The notes beneath the pieces were generated by a model. The model saw nothing but the letters and a program-made list of their open reading frames with translations, was not told the origin of the DNA and searched no databases. A stretch of 36,936 bases of DNA from assembly GCA_027858835.1 (NCBI GenBank), contig JAQIBY010000184.1, positions 1-36,936 on the forward strand, in the 5' to 3' direction. This DNA comes from Bacteroidales bacterium (GTDB taxonomy: Bacteria; Bacteroidota; Bacteroidia; Bacteroidales; ML635J-15). Within the stretch, counting starts at the first letter, position 1, and the number at the start of each line of letters is the position of its first letter. This document shows, piece by piece, positions 20,221 through 27,755 of this stretch. A program made the translations under genes and the position numbers.

Positions 20221-20256
20221 AAAAAAAGCTGTCTAACAAATAGTCAAACAGCTTTT
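20221..20256 (-). terminator. Terminator downstream of the TRL-like gene
   Basis: AAAAAGCTGT ... ACAGCTTTT inverted repeat with a T-run on the minus strand. Confidence 0.75.
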
Positions 20257-20273
20257 CATAAAAACACAAAGTC

Positions 20274-20555
20274 TTATTCTCCTGTTACAATTGTTTCATA
20301 AGTAACGATAATATTCAAAACATTTTTTTGTTTCATGTCAACTGTAGAAATTTTGGTGATTCCACCATTTCTAGCAGCTTTTTGAATACTAGCATCTTGG
20401 TTAAAGAAAAGAATTCCTAAATAACCAGTTGCAGATGAAGTACCAACTTTTGAACCCATTGAGTTACTAGTTGCATTCACGGGAAGTACAACTGAACATG
20501 CAGCAAATAGTGCAGCAGCCATAACAGTAAGAGCAATTGCTTTAATTTTTTTCAT
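20274..20555 (-). CDS. TRL-like family lipoprotein
   Basis: NATSNSMGSKVGTSSATGYLGILFFNQDASIQKAARNGGITKISTVD matches the TRL-like family pattern; lipobox FAAC. Confidence 0.83.
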   Translation of the reverse strand: MKKIKAIALTVMAAALFAACSVVLPVNATSNSMGSKVGTSSATGYLGILFFNQDASIQKAARNGGITKISTVDMKQKNVLNIIVTYETIVTGE

Positions 20556-20583
20556 AATATTACTTTTTTGATTTAGTTTGCTT

Positions 20584-20614
20584 CAAAAGTAGTACATATT
20601 TTTAAAAATACAAA
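20584..20614 (-). promoter_or_regulatory. Bacteroides-type promoter TTTG-N19-TACTTTTG for the TRL-like gene
   Basis: On the minus strand: -33 TTTG (caaa 20611..20614), 19-nt spacer, -7 TACTTTTG (caaaagta 20584..20591). Confidence 0.65.
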
Positions 20615-23091
20615 CGAATTGCACCAAAAATATTTGTACCTGCTTGCGGGAAATAATAAGCCCATGTTTTTTCAGTCAATGCACCATCTTCAGTTTCAAA
20701 CCACAAACCGCCATAGGCATCGGAACTATACACCTCATTAAAAATGTTATTTACTTGCAATCTTAATTCAATTTTTGGGATAATCTTTGTAGAAAATTGA
20801 TAAAATAACTCCAAATCATTCACAAAATATGCATCTAACATGCGATTTTCGCTGGAAGTATTATCAAAATATTGTTTTCCGACATATTTACTGATTAAAC
20901 TTACATCCAAACCTTGAAAAATATGAAAACTGAGTTTCGAGCTTCCCACAACAGAGGGGGAATACGCAATATCTGTTTCAGACAATGTCCGAGGCTCGTA
21001 AGTTTCATTCCAATCCGCATCGTAATAACTTGCCCAATAAGTGAAATTTCTGATTTTATTTTGACTAAGCGTTAAATTCGCATTCCAATCAAGAAAATCG
21101 AAGGCTTTAATACCGGCCATCATTTCAATTCCTGCACGGTATGAATCTTCTACATTCGTCATAATATCATAACCGACAGCTGATTTTTCGCCGGTCGGGA
21201 CGAGCTGGTCCGTGTAATCCATATAATAGAAGTTCACACTGAGAGCAAGTTTATTCGCCTGATATTTATATCCAAATTCATAATCCAGCATTTGTTCTGC
21301 TTTCGGTGTTTTATTTGGATCTCCGGCGGCATCTTTAAAATGTGTCCGTGTCGGCTCTCTATGCCCCATTGCAAAGGATGCATAAGTTGCCATACGATCA
21401 GATATCACATAATGGACACCTGTTTTGGGATTGAAAAAATCAAATTGATGTGTTTGGGTTAAATCCGTTTGCGAACCATCAGGCATAAGGTCATCACTAT
21501 CTCCGGTCAGAGAATAATTAATGTGTCGATATTGCAGATCGCCGAATGTGCTCAAGTTTTCATTAATCAGATAATTGAGTTTTGCGTATGCATTGGCATC
21601 ATCTTTTGTCCCATTATTAAAATAATATTCATGTCCTTTATCGGTATCACCGGCATATCGCATCCAAATTAGGCGTCCAAAATGATCACCGTCGTAACGA
21701 TTCCATCCGCCACCGAAACTTGCATCAAAGCGTCCTGCATTGTAATTTACAGAAGCAATTGCTCCGTAAAAATCATTTCCCATCCATTTCCGGCGAACGA
21801 GGTCTGTATGTTGAATTGTTGTATCTCCAATCATAACATCAGGCAATTGATAATAAGCGAAACTCATGTTCTGCAAATCACCGAAACCATAGGTGTTTTC
21901 ATAATCAACATCAAAATATTGCTCATAATATCCGTCACCACGGGTATAATGACCAGACACATTAAAATTCAATTTATTGGAAACCACATGCGTATAATGC
22001 AAATGATAATGCGTTTGTTTGTAATTATCGGTTTGCCCGGGATATGCTTTCAAATTTCCGTCGGCATCGAGATATAATCCGGCAGGGTTAAACTGACGGT
22101 TTGGGTTTTCTGAATTGAGCGAATCCTGTGGAACACCCCACCAAGTAATACCTGTTGTTTGGTTGCCCCGAATTATACTTGCTTTCAACAAATCATTTTC
22201 ACCACGATAAGCCGCCGAAAGTTGAAAAGATTCATGATCGACAAATGCTCTTTCAATCCAACCGTCTGAAAGCACACGAGAAAAGCGGGCATCCATTGTA
22301 AAATGCTTATTAATTAAGCCGGTTCCTGCCATTGCGGTTGCTTTTAAGGTGTTAAATGACCCACCAAGCGCCTCAAATTCTGCATAAGGTTTTGCATTCA
22401 GTGCTTTGGTTTTAAAATTCATGCTTGCCCCGAAAGCTCCTGCCCCATTTGTTGATGTTCCAATTCCACGCTGAATTTGCACCGACGACACGGAATTTGC
22501 AAAATCAGGCATATTCACAAAATAGGTTCCCTGCGATTCAGCGTCATTGTAAGGTATTCCGTCAATCGTAACGTTTACACGTGTCGGGTCGGTTCCCCGG
22601 ATACGAAATGAAGAATATCCAATTCCGGTACCGGTTTCGGATGTTGCAACCACAGAAGGACTTAATTGCAAAAGATACGGAATATCGCGTCCCATATTAT
22701 TGCGTTTCAGCTCCTCCCCGCCAATATCATCATACGATGTTGATGCTCTTTCGCCGACACGAGTAGATTGCACCAAAACATCCTCTGTAACATGGGCTTT
22801 CCGCGTCAACTGCACATTCATTTCAACATCTTTTGATGCGATTTGAAAGGCTTTAATTAAGGGTTCATATCCGATAAAACTGAATTTAACCTGATATTTT
22901 CCCGATTTCAATCGGATGCTGTACTCGCCGGAAACATTACTGAATGTCCCGCTGTATGCATCCACAATTTCGATGTTTACTCCCGGTAAAGGCTCCTGAT
23001 TTTCATCACGTACGATTCCGGTTAAACTTTGCGCAACTGCACCGATTGCGCCCAAAAACATAATTACCACAATAAGAAATACTCGTCTCAT
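20602..23091 (-). CDS. TonB-dependent receptor with N-terminal carboxypeptidase-regulatory-like domain; putative thiamine or thiamine-precursor uptake
   Basis: LTGIVRDENQEPLPGVNIEIVDAYSGTFSNVSGEYSI, plug domain, beta-barrel C-terminus ending in aromatic F; preceded by a TPP riboswitch. Confidence 0.92.
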   Translation of the reverse strand: MRRVFLIVVIMFLGAIGAVAQSLTGIVRDENQEPLPGVNIEIVDAYSGTFSNVSGEYSIRLKSGKYQVKFSFIGYEPLIKAFQIASKDVEMNVQLTRKAHVTEDVLVQSTRVGERASTSYDDIGGEELKRNNMGRDIPYLLQLSPSVVATSETGTGIGYSSFRIRGTDPTRVNVTIDGIPYNDAESQGTYFVNMPDFANSVSSVQIQRGIGTSTNGAGAFGASMNFKTKALNAKPYAEFEALGGSFNTLKATAMAGTGLINKHFTMDARFSRVLSDGWIERAFVDHESFQLSAAYRGENDLLKASIIRGNQTTGITWWGVPQDSLNSENPNRQFNPAGLYLDADGNLKAYPGQTDNYKQTHYHLHYTHVVSNKLNFNVSGHYTRGDGYYEQYFDVDYENTYGFGDLQNMSFAYYQLPDVMIGDTTIQHTDLVRRKWMGNDFYGAIASVNYNAGRFDASFGGGWNRYDGDHFGRLIWMRYAGDTDKGHEYYFNNGTKDDANAYAKLNYLINENLSTFGDLQYRHINYSLTGDSDDLMPDGSQTDLTQTHQFDFFNPKTGVHYVISDRMATYASFAMGHREPTRTHFKDAAGDPNKTPKAEQMLDYEFGYKYQANKLALSVNFYYMDYTDQLVPTGEKSAVGYDIMTNVEDSYRAGIEMMAGIKAFDFLDWNANLTLSQNKIRNFTYWASYYDADWNETYEPRTLSETDIAYSPSVVGSSKLSFHIFQGLDVSLISKYVGKQYFDNTSSENRMLDAYFVNDLELFYQFSTKIIPKIELRLQVNNIFNEVYSSDAYGGLWFETEDGALTEKTWAYYFPQAGTNIFGAIRLYF

Positions 23092-23153
23092 AATACATTT
23101 TTTAAGTGAACAAATATTTCTTAATGGACCTTAATAAAAATCTGACAGATTAC

Positions 23154-23234
23154 TCTTTTTCCCTGCGCCGGCATTATCCGTATCAGGTTCGAAGGGTTTG
23201 ATCTCAGCCTGGTATTTAAGGCACCCCATTAAGA
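23154..23234 (-). ncRNA. TPP riboswitch (THI element)
   Basis: Minus strand: TCTTAATGGGGTGCCTTAAATACCAGGCTGAGATCAAACCCTTCGAACCTGATACGGATAATGCCGGCGCAGGGAAAAAGA contains the THI-box signatures GGGGTGCC, GGCTGAGA, ACCCTTnGAACCTGAT and GGATAATGCCnGCGCAGGGA. Confidence 0.97.
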
Positions 23235-23239
23235 TGCGA

Positions 23240-23271
23240 CAAAGTTAAGAGATTTATTTTGAATAAAACAA
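23240..23271 (-). promoter_or_regulatory. Promoter (TTG-N21-TAACTTTG) driving the TPP riboswitch and receptor
   Basis: Minus strand TAACTTTG (caaagtta 23240..23247), TTG (caa 23269..23271). Confidence 0.6.
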
Positions 23272-23412
23272 GGAAAATATCAGGAAAAGTGTTTTTGTTG
23301 AATCCAGTTCGGCGAATATCGCTTTATTGATAGCTAAAAAAACCTAATGCACTGATTATCACATACAATTTTTTAGGGCGTTATTCTGATGTACAAAACA
23401 GGAGTAAATCCA

Positions 23413-23446
23413 ATAAAAAATCCCAACAAAATAATTTGTTGGGATT
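23413..23446 (-). terminator. Terminator downstream of the outer-membrane protein gene
   Basis: AATCCCAACAAA-ataa-TTTGTTGGGATT with an A-run on + (T-run on minus). Confidence 0.85.
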
Positions 23447-23466
23447 ACTTATTTATTTGACATCAT

Positions 23467-23934
23467 TTAAAAAGTATATCGTATGGAAAGGGCACCATTA
23501 TCTCCCCAGAACCCGGTATATCCGATAATATTAAAAGCCGGTTTCCAGTCGATACTTAAACTTATCGGGACGACATCAAAAACATATTCCAATCCGATAA
23601 TTGCATCAACACCAACGACTATATAATCACCATCGGTTTCAAACCATGGATTATAACGAGAATCCTGCCAAAACCCAACATGACCACCTGCCCCGTAAAA
23701 CCAATATAATCCGGGGACCTCACTAATGTTATTTTGGCGTTCAAACAAGAGCGTCAAATTCAATCCACGATAGCGAGTTGCTGCGATCACTTCAAAAGCT
23801 GAGCCACCCATCACATTTTTATAAGTAATTCCATTTGACAATCCGCCACGAATTCCAATTGCTGCATTATATTGAGCATTCGCGGCAAATACACCCAAAA
23901 ACACAAATCCGAAAATTAAAATCAATCGTTTCAT
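23467..23934 (-). CDS. Small outer-membrane beta-barrel-like protein
   Basis: Signal peptide MKRLILIFGFVFLGVFAANAQ; alternating beta pattern, C-terminal SIRYTF. Start at 23934, supported by the -7 box TATTTTTG at 23949..23956 (minus). Confidence 0.75.
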   Translation of the reverse strand: MKRLILIFGFVFLGVFAANAQYNAAIGIRGGLSNGITYKNVMGGSAFEVIAATRYRGLNLTLLFERQNNISEVPGLYWFYGAGGHVGFWQDSRYNPWFETDGDYIVVGVDAIIGLEYVFDVVPISLSIDWKPAFNIIGYTGFWGDNGALSIRYTF

Positions 23935-24075
23935 AATTTCATTTTTTACAAAAATATCGTTTAACATATACTCCAACAAGGAAATAAATAATATGTTCTT
24001 TAAGTTTTAAACATTCGCTGTTCATGAATCATTAGCGCTATTTTAGAAAATTTTCTTAGCTTTGATTTTTCATCA

Positions 24076-25029
24076 ATGCTGATACTTATGTATGATAAGC
24101 TAAAGTTAATGGATCAGGCACAGTTGAATTTTAGTGATGGAGGATTGGCTGCCCTGAATATTGCAATTGCATTTATTATGTTTGGAGTGGCTTTAAAAAT
24201 CACTCCGCAAAGCTTAAAGAATCTGATTGTTAAACCGAAAGCGACAATTGTCGGTGTGATATCGCAATTTGTTTTATTACCCGCAGTCACTTTCGGACTT
24301 GTCATGATTTTACATTCACTCGGCATAATTACCGTCGGTGTGGGCATGGGAATGATATTAGTTGCAAGTTGTCCCGGTGGGAATGTTTCGAATTTCATTT
24401 CGACATTTGCTAACGGAAATCCTGCTTTATCAGTCGGACTAACAGCCATTGCAACCATAGGTGCAGTTTTTATGACACCAATTAATTTCATGTTTTACGG
24501 CGGATTATTTGCGGCAAACTCGGAGCTTCTACAACCGATTAGCATTGATCCGGTTACCATGTTTAAAACCGTTATTTTGTTATTGGGAGTCCCTATTACG
24601 CTGGGTATTGCTTTCAACTGGAAATTTCCAAAAACTACAGAGAAAATTTATAAAACCATTCAAAATATTTCATTGTTTTTCTTTTTGGGAATGGTTGTCA
24701 TGATTTTCTCAAATAATTTTGATCATTTTTTGAATTACATCGGAGCAATTATTCTTGTTGTTTTTCTTCACAATCTAATTGCGCTATCAACAGGATACGG
24801 ATTTGCAAGCCTCTTCAAGCTAAAAAAGCGGAATCGTCGTACGATTACAATTGAAACCGGAATACAAAACTCAGGACTTGGATTGGTTTTAATTTTTACC
24901 AGCGGATTGTTTGACGGCATGCAAGTTGGCGGCATGGCAGTAATCACCGCATGGTGGGGCGTTTGGCATATTCTTGCCGGACTGGGAATTGCAAGCATTT
25001 GGAAACGAATACCTTATACAGATGAATAA
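24076..25029 (+). CDS. Bile acid:sodium symporter (BASS/ASBT) family transporter
   Basis: MFGVALKITPQSLKNL, VASCPGGNVSNFISTFANGNPALSVGLTAI, ETGIQNSGLGLVLI are BASS-family motifs. Confidence 0.92.
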   Translation: MLILMYDKLKLMDQAQLNFSDGGLAALNIAIAFIMFGVALKITPQSLKNLIVKPKATIVGVISQFVLLPAVTFGLVMILHSLGIITVGVGMGMILVASCPGGNVSNFISTFANGNPALSVGLTAIATIGAVFMTPINFMFYGGLFAANSELLQPISIDPVTMFKTVILLLGVPITLGIAFNWKFPKTTEKIYKTIQNISLFFFLGMVVMIFSNNFDHFLNYIGAIILVVFLHNLIALSTGYGFASLFKLKKRNRRTITIETGIQNSGLGLVLIFTSGLFDGMQVGGMAVITAWWGVWHILAGLGIASIWKRIPYTDE

Positions 25030-26398
25030 AAAACAAATCAAACATATCACAAGTTACTCTTGGTCATATCGAATTCTCAGCATTTTCGTGGATTTAATGC
25101 ATACGCTGTTTTACAGAAAAATTGTGGTTGAAGGAAAAGAAAATATTCCCAAAGATGCATCGGTTATTTTTGCACCGAATCATCAAAATGCACTGATGGA
25201 TCCGCTTGCAATTACTTTTTCGGCCAGGCAACAAGTGGTGTTTTTGGCAAGAGGAGACATTTTTCAAATTCCACTACTCCCCGCTTTTTTTCGTTGGTTG
25301 AAAATTCTGCCGGTCTTTCGTATCCGAAACGGGATTAGCAGCTTAAAAGGCAATGATGACAGTTTTAATTCTGCAATGCAAGTGCTGGAAAAAAAACGAC
25401 CAATCTGCTTGTTTCCCGAAGCAGCACACAGCAACAAGCGACACCTGCTTAGCTTTAAAAAAGGAATTCCCCGCATTGCATTTTTGTCCGAAGAAAAACA
25501 CAATTTTCAATTGGGTGTACAAATTGTCCCGGTAGGAATTTTCTACAGTAAATACAACACTTTCCGCAGCATTTTACATGTGCGTTACGGAAAACCCATC
25601 AATGTGTCAGATTACAAAGCGGATTATGAGGAGAATCCGAATCAGGCAATGCTTAAGCTTCGAGACGACATGAAAGAAGCAACGAAACCACTTGTCATTC
25701 ACATAAATACCCTCGATTTTTACGATTTATACGAATCAGTACGCACCATGTATTTTAAAAACATGGCAAAACGGCTAAAATTTGACAAGCTCAATCAAAA
25801 TAATCGGTTTATTGCCGATCAGATGACGATAAAAATGCTGGATAATTTTGCCGAAAAGTATCCGGAAGAGATGGGAATTTTGAATCAAAAGATGAAGGAT
25901 TACACCGAGTTACGAATAAAATATGGACTCAAAAATCAGTCAATTGCTAAAGAAAAAATCAATGCGTTTCGATTAATCTGGAATGCTTTTTTACTTGTGA
26001 TTTTTTCCCCTGTATTTATTTACGGATTAATTAATAATTTACTGCCGTATGTCACTCCAAAACTCCTAGTCTTAAAGATAAAAGACAAGCAATTCCATTC
26101 ATCCGTGAAATTTGTTTGGGCATTATTTGTCTTGCCGATTTTATATTTGGCTCAGGCAGGCATATTCTGGGCAATTACCGATAATTTTTTGTGGGCGGTT
26201 TTGTATCTAATTTCCATTGGGATTTTTGGATTGTTGGCACAATTGTACGCCGAGTGGCTTGCACTGATTCGCAGAGACTTAGGCTTCTATCGAATCAAAA
26301 AAGCGAAACCCAAAGTTTACCGAAAAATCAAATCTTTACATGCCGATATTTTGCATTATCTGGATAGAATTCAAACGCCTGAAGTTGAGATTGATTAA
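25022..26398 (+). CDS. PlsC-type 1-acylglycerol-3-phosphate acyltransferase domain protein
   Basis: FAPNHQNALMDPLAI (NHxxxxD-like), LFPEAAHSNKR; start ATG 25022 overlaps the upstream stop (ORF track start 24974). Confidence 0.85.
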   Translation: MNKKQIKHITSYSWSYRILSIFVDLMHTLFYRKIVVEGKENIPKDASVIFAPNHQNALMDPLAITFSARQQVVFLARGDIFQIPLLPAFFRWLKILPVFRIRNGISSLKGNDDSFNSAMQVLEKKRPICLFPEAAHSNKRHLLSFKKGIPRIAFLSEEKHNFQLGVQIVPVGIFYSKYNTFRSILHVRYGKPINVSDYKADYEENPNQAMLKLRDDMKEATKPLVIHINTLDFYDLYESVRTMYFKNMAKRLKFDKLNQNNRFIADQMTIKMLDNFAEKYPEEMGILNQKMKDYTELRIKYGLKNQSIAKEKINAFRLIWNAFLLVIFSPVFIYGLINNLLPYVTPKLLVLKIKDKQFHSSVKFVWALFVLPILYLAQAGIFWAITDNFLWAVLYLISIGIFGLLAQLYAEWLALIRRDLGFYRIKKAKPKVYRKIKSLHADILHYLDRIQTPEVEID

Positions 26399-26403
26399 AG
26401 ACT

Positions 26404-26488
26404 GAAGCGGGCTACAAGCCTTGAACCTGCCTGCCTGCAGGCAGGTTTACTGCAATCTCGGATATTATTTTCATACATTGTTAGTGGC
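26404..26488 (-). repeat. Cassette boundary A: right half of an attC-like element, carrying a 20-nt palindrome insertion
   Basis: gaagcgggctacaagccttgaa-[CCTGCCTGCCTGCAGGCAGG]-tttactgcaatctcggaTATTATTTTCATAC-ATT-GTTAGTGGC; same backbone as boundary B at 36881..36936. Confidence 0.8.
26426..26445. repeat. 20-nt GC-rich palindromic insertion, copy 1
   Basis: CCTGCCTGCCTGCAGGCAGG, exactly absent at the matching position of boundary B (ttgaa|tttactgc). Confidence 0.85.
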
Positions 26489-26490
26489 TT

Positions 26491-26835
26491 TTAGCCTTTC
26501 ATTTTTTTCTTGCTTTTTCTCTTTTTCGGTTTAGGTTCGGGAAGTTCTTTAACAGTAATCCTTACTAAATTGCTAATCCAGTTTCGATCTTCCAATTTAT
26601 CTTCAATAAGGAAACTCGGTTTAGCTCCAGTATATGGTGGTGCTTCAACAACATCTTTTATAAATGACCTTCCAGATTCGGTTGGTTTTATAAATAGTTT
26701 GTTATCGCATATGAGTGCAAAAATTTTCCTGTCAGAGAATATTCCATATTCTCCAAACATCCCTTTAACAGTGATTTCTCCTGCATTTTCAATTTGGTCA
26801 ACAACGAAATCTACAAACTCCCTATCTGATGCCAT
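26491..26835 (-). CDS. TfoX/Sxy N-terminal domain protein
   Basis: FVDFVVDQIENAGEITVKGMFGEYGIFSDRKIFALICDNKLFIKP. Confidence 0.85.
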   Translation of the reverse strand: MASDREFVDFVVDQIENAGEITVKGMFGEYGIFSDRKIFALICDNKLFIKPTESGRSFIKDVVEAPPYTGAKPSFLIEDKLEDRNWISNLVRITVKELPEPKPKKRKSKKKMKG

Positions 26836-26846
26836 TTTTTTAATTA

Positions 26847-27317
26847 TTATTTCAACTTAAATACAGGATTATAAATCAGTCCAATAACATTTCCCCAAGG
26901 GTCTTTAACAGATGCTACTATAATTGGTTCACCTACGCTATGTGGCTTTTCATTTTCTATAGCACCTGACTCAAGAAAGTGTTTATAAACTTTTTCAATT
27001 TCATTCACTCCCCAATAAGTAAGTACACTTTCGGGTTTATCTGTTGTTGGATTCTCCTCTGGAAGAAGTCCAAGTTCATAACCGCCAATATTAAATCCGA
27101 CATAGAAAGGTTCGTCAAAGTATGGTTCAGTTCCAAATGCTTTTGCGTACCATTTTTTTGCTTTATGAATGTCCTCTACTTTGTAGATAGTCGTTCTTAA
27201 TCCGAGTATGCTTTGTTTTTCCATATTATTAATACGATCAGTTTGTTCAGTGTTCTGTTGTGAAAATCCGGTTTGAAAACCAAAAATTAGAATTCCAATA
27301 AATAATATGCTTTTCAT
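26847..27317 (-). CDS. VOC/glyoxalase-like domain protein with N-terminal signal sequence
   Basis: GLRTTIYKVEDIHKAKKWYAKAFGTEPYFDEPFYVGFNIGGYELGLLPEE...VKDPWGNVIGLIYNP; MKSILFIGILIFGFQTGFSQ leader. Confidence 0.85.
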   Translation of the reverse strand: MKSILFIGILIFGFQTGFSQQNTEQTDRINNMEKQSILGLRTTIYKVEDIHKAKKWYAKAFGTEPYFDEPFYVGFNIGGYELGLLPEENPTTDKPESVLTYWGVNEIEKVYKHFLESGAIENEKPHSVGEPIIVASVKDPWGNVIGLIYNPVFKLK

Positions 27318-27680
27318 ATTTAGTTCATTTTAATTGCCACTAAATCATTTACATACACAAACCTCTCACAAAAGTCTGTGCTCTAAAACTATATTCGTAG
27401 GTTAAGCATTTGCAAACGAGTTAGCTTGTGGTTTCTTGCGTAAGATAGCATAAATTATGCAATATGCGTGAGGTTTTGTGAAGATTTTTGGATGCTTTGT
27501 TTGCATTGCACAGAGTGCATGCTTTCTATTGCAGAAAACGGGCAGGAAATTTTGAGCGTATTAAATGGTTTCGTTTAACGGATTTGTTTATGAAACGTTT
27601 GGTATTTCGGAGCACTTTTCCGTCAAATCGCCACAAAGCTTATTAGATTAAACACCCTCCTCTCTTGAAATTAGCACTAT

Positions 27681-27712
27681 CCGCTCAATGATTTATACAC
27701 ATTGTTATAGCC
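27681..27712 (-). repeat. Cassette boundary C: attC-like arm plus cassette end (HK unit)
   Basis: CCGCTCAATGATTTATACAC-ATT-GTTATAGCC aligned with CCGCTATTATTTTTATAC-ATT-GTTGTACAC at 33984..34013. Confidence 0.7.
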
Positions 27713-27755
27713 ATGTGCTTTATTTTCAGTCGTATAATTGCCTGTTTAGTATTAA

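Noticed and set aside
21469-22077. ORFs antisense to the TonB-dependent receptor (67 and 131 aa)
   Set aside because: Opposite strand of a clear coding sequence; compositional artefacts.
27400-27406. GTTAAGC, a match to the canonical integron core GTTRRRY
   Set aside because: Short degenerate motif expected by chance; no paired R'' box or hairpin arms next to it.
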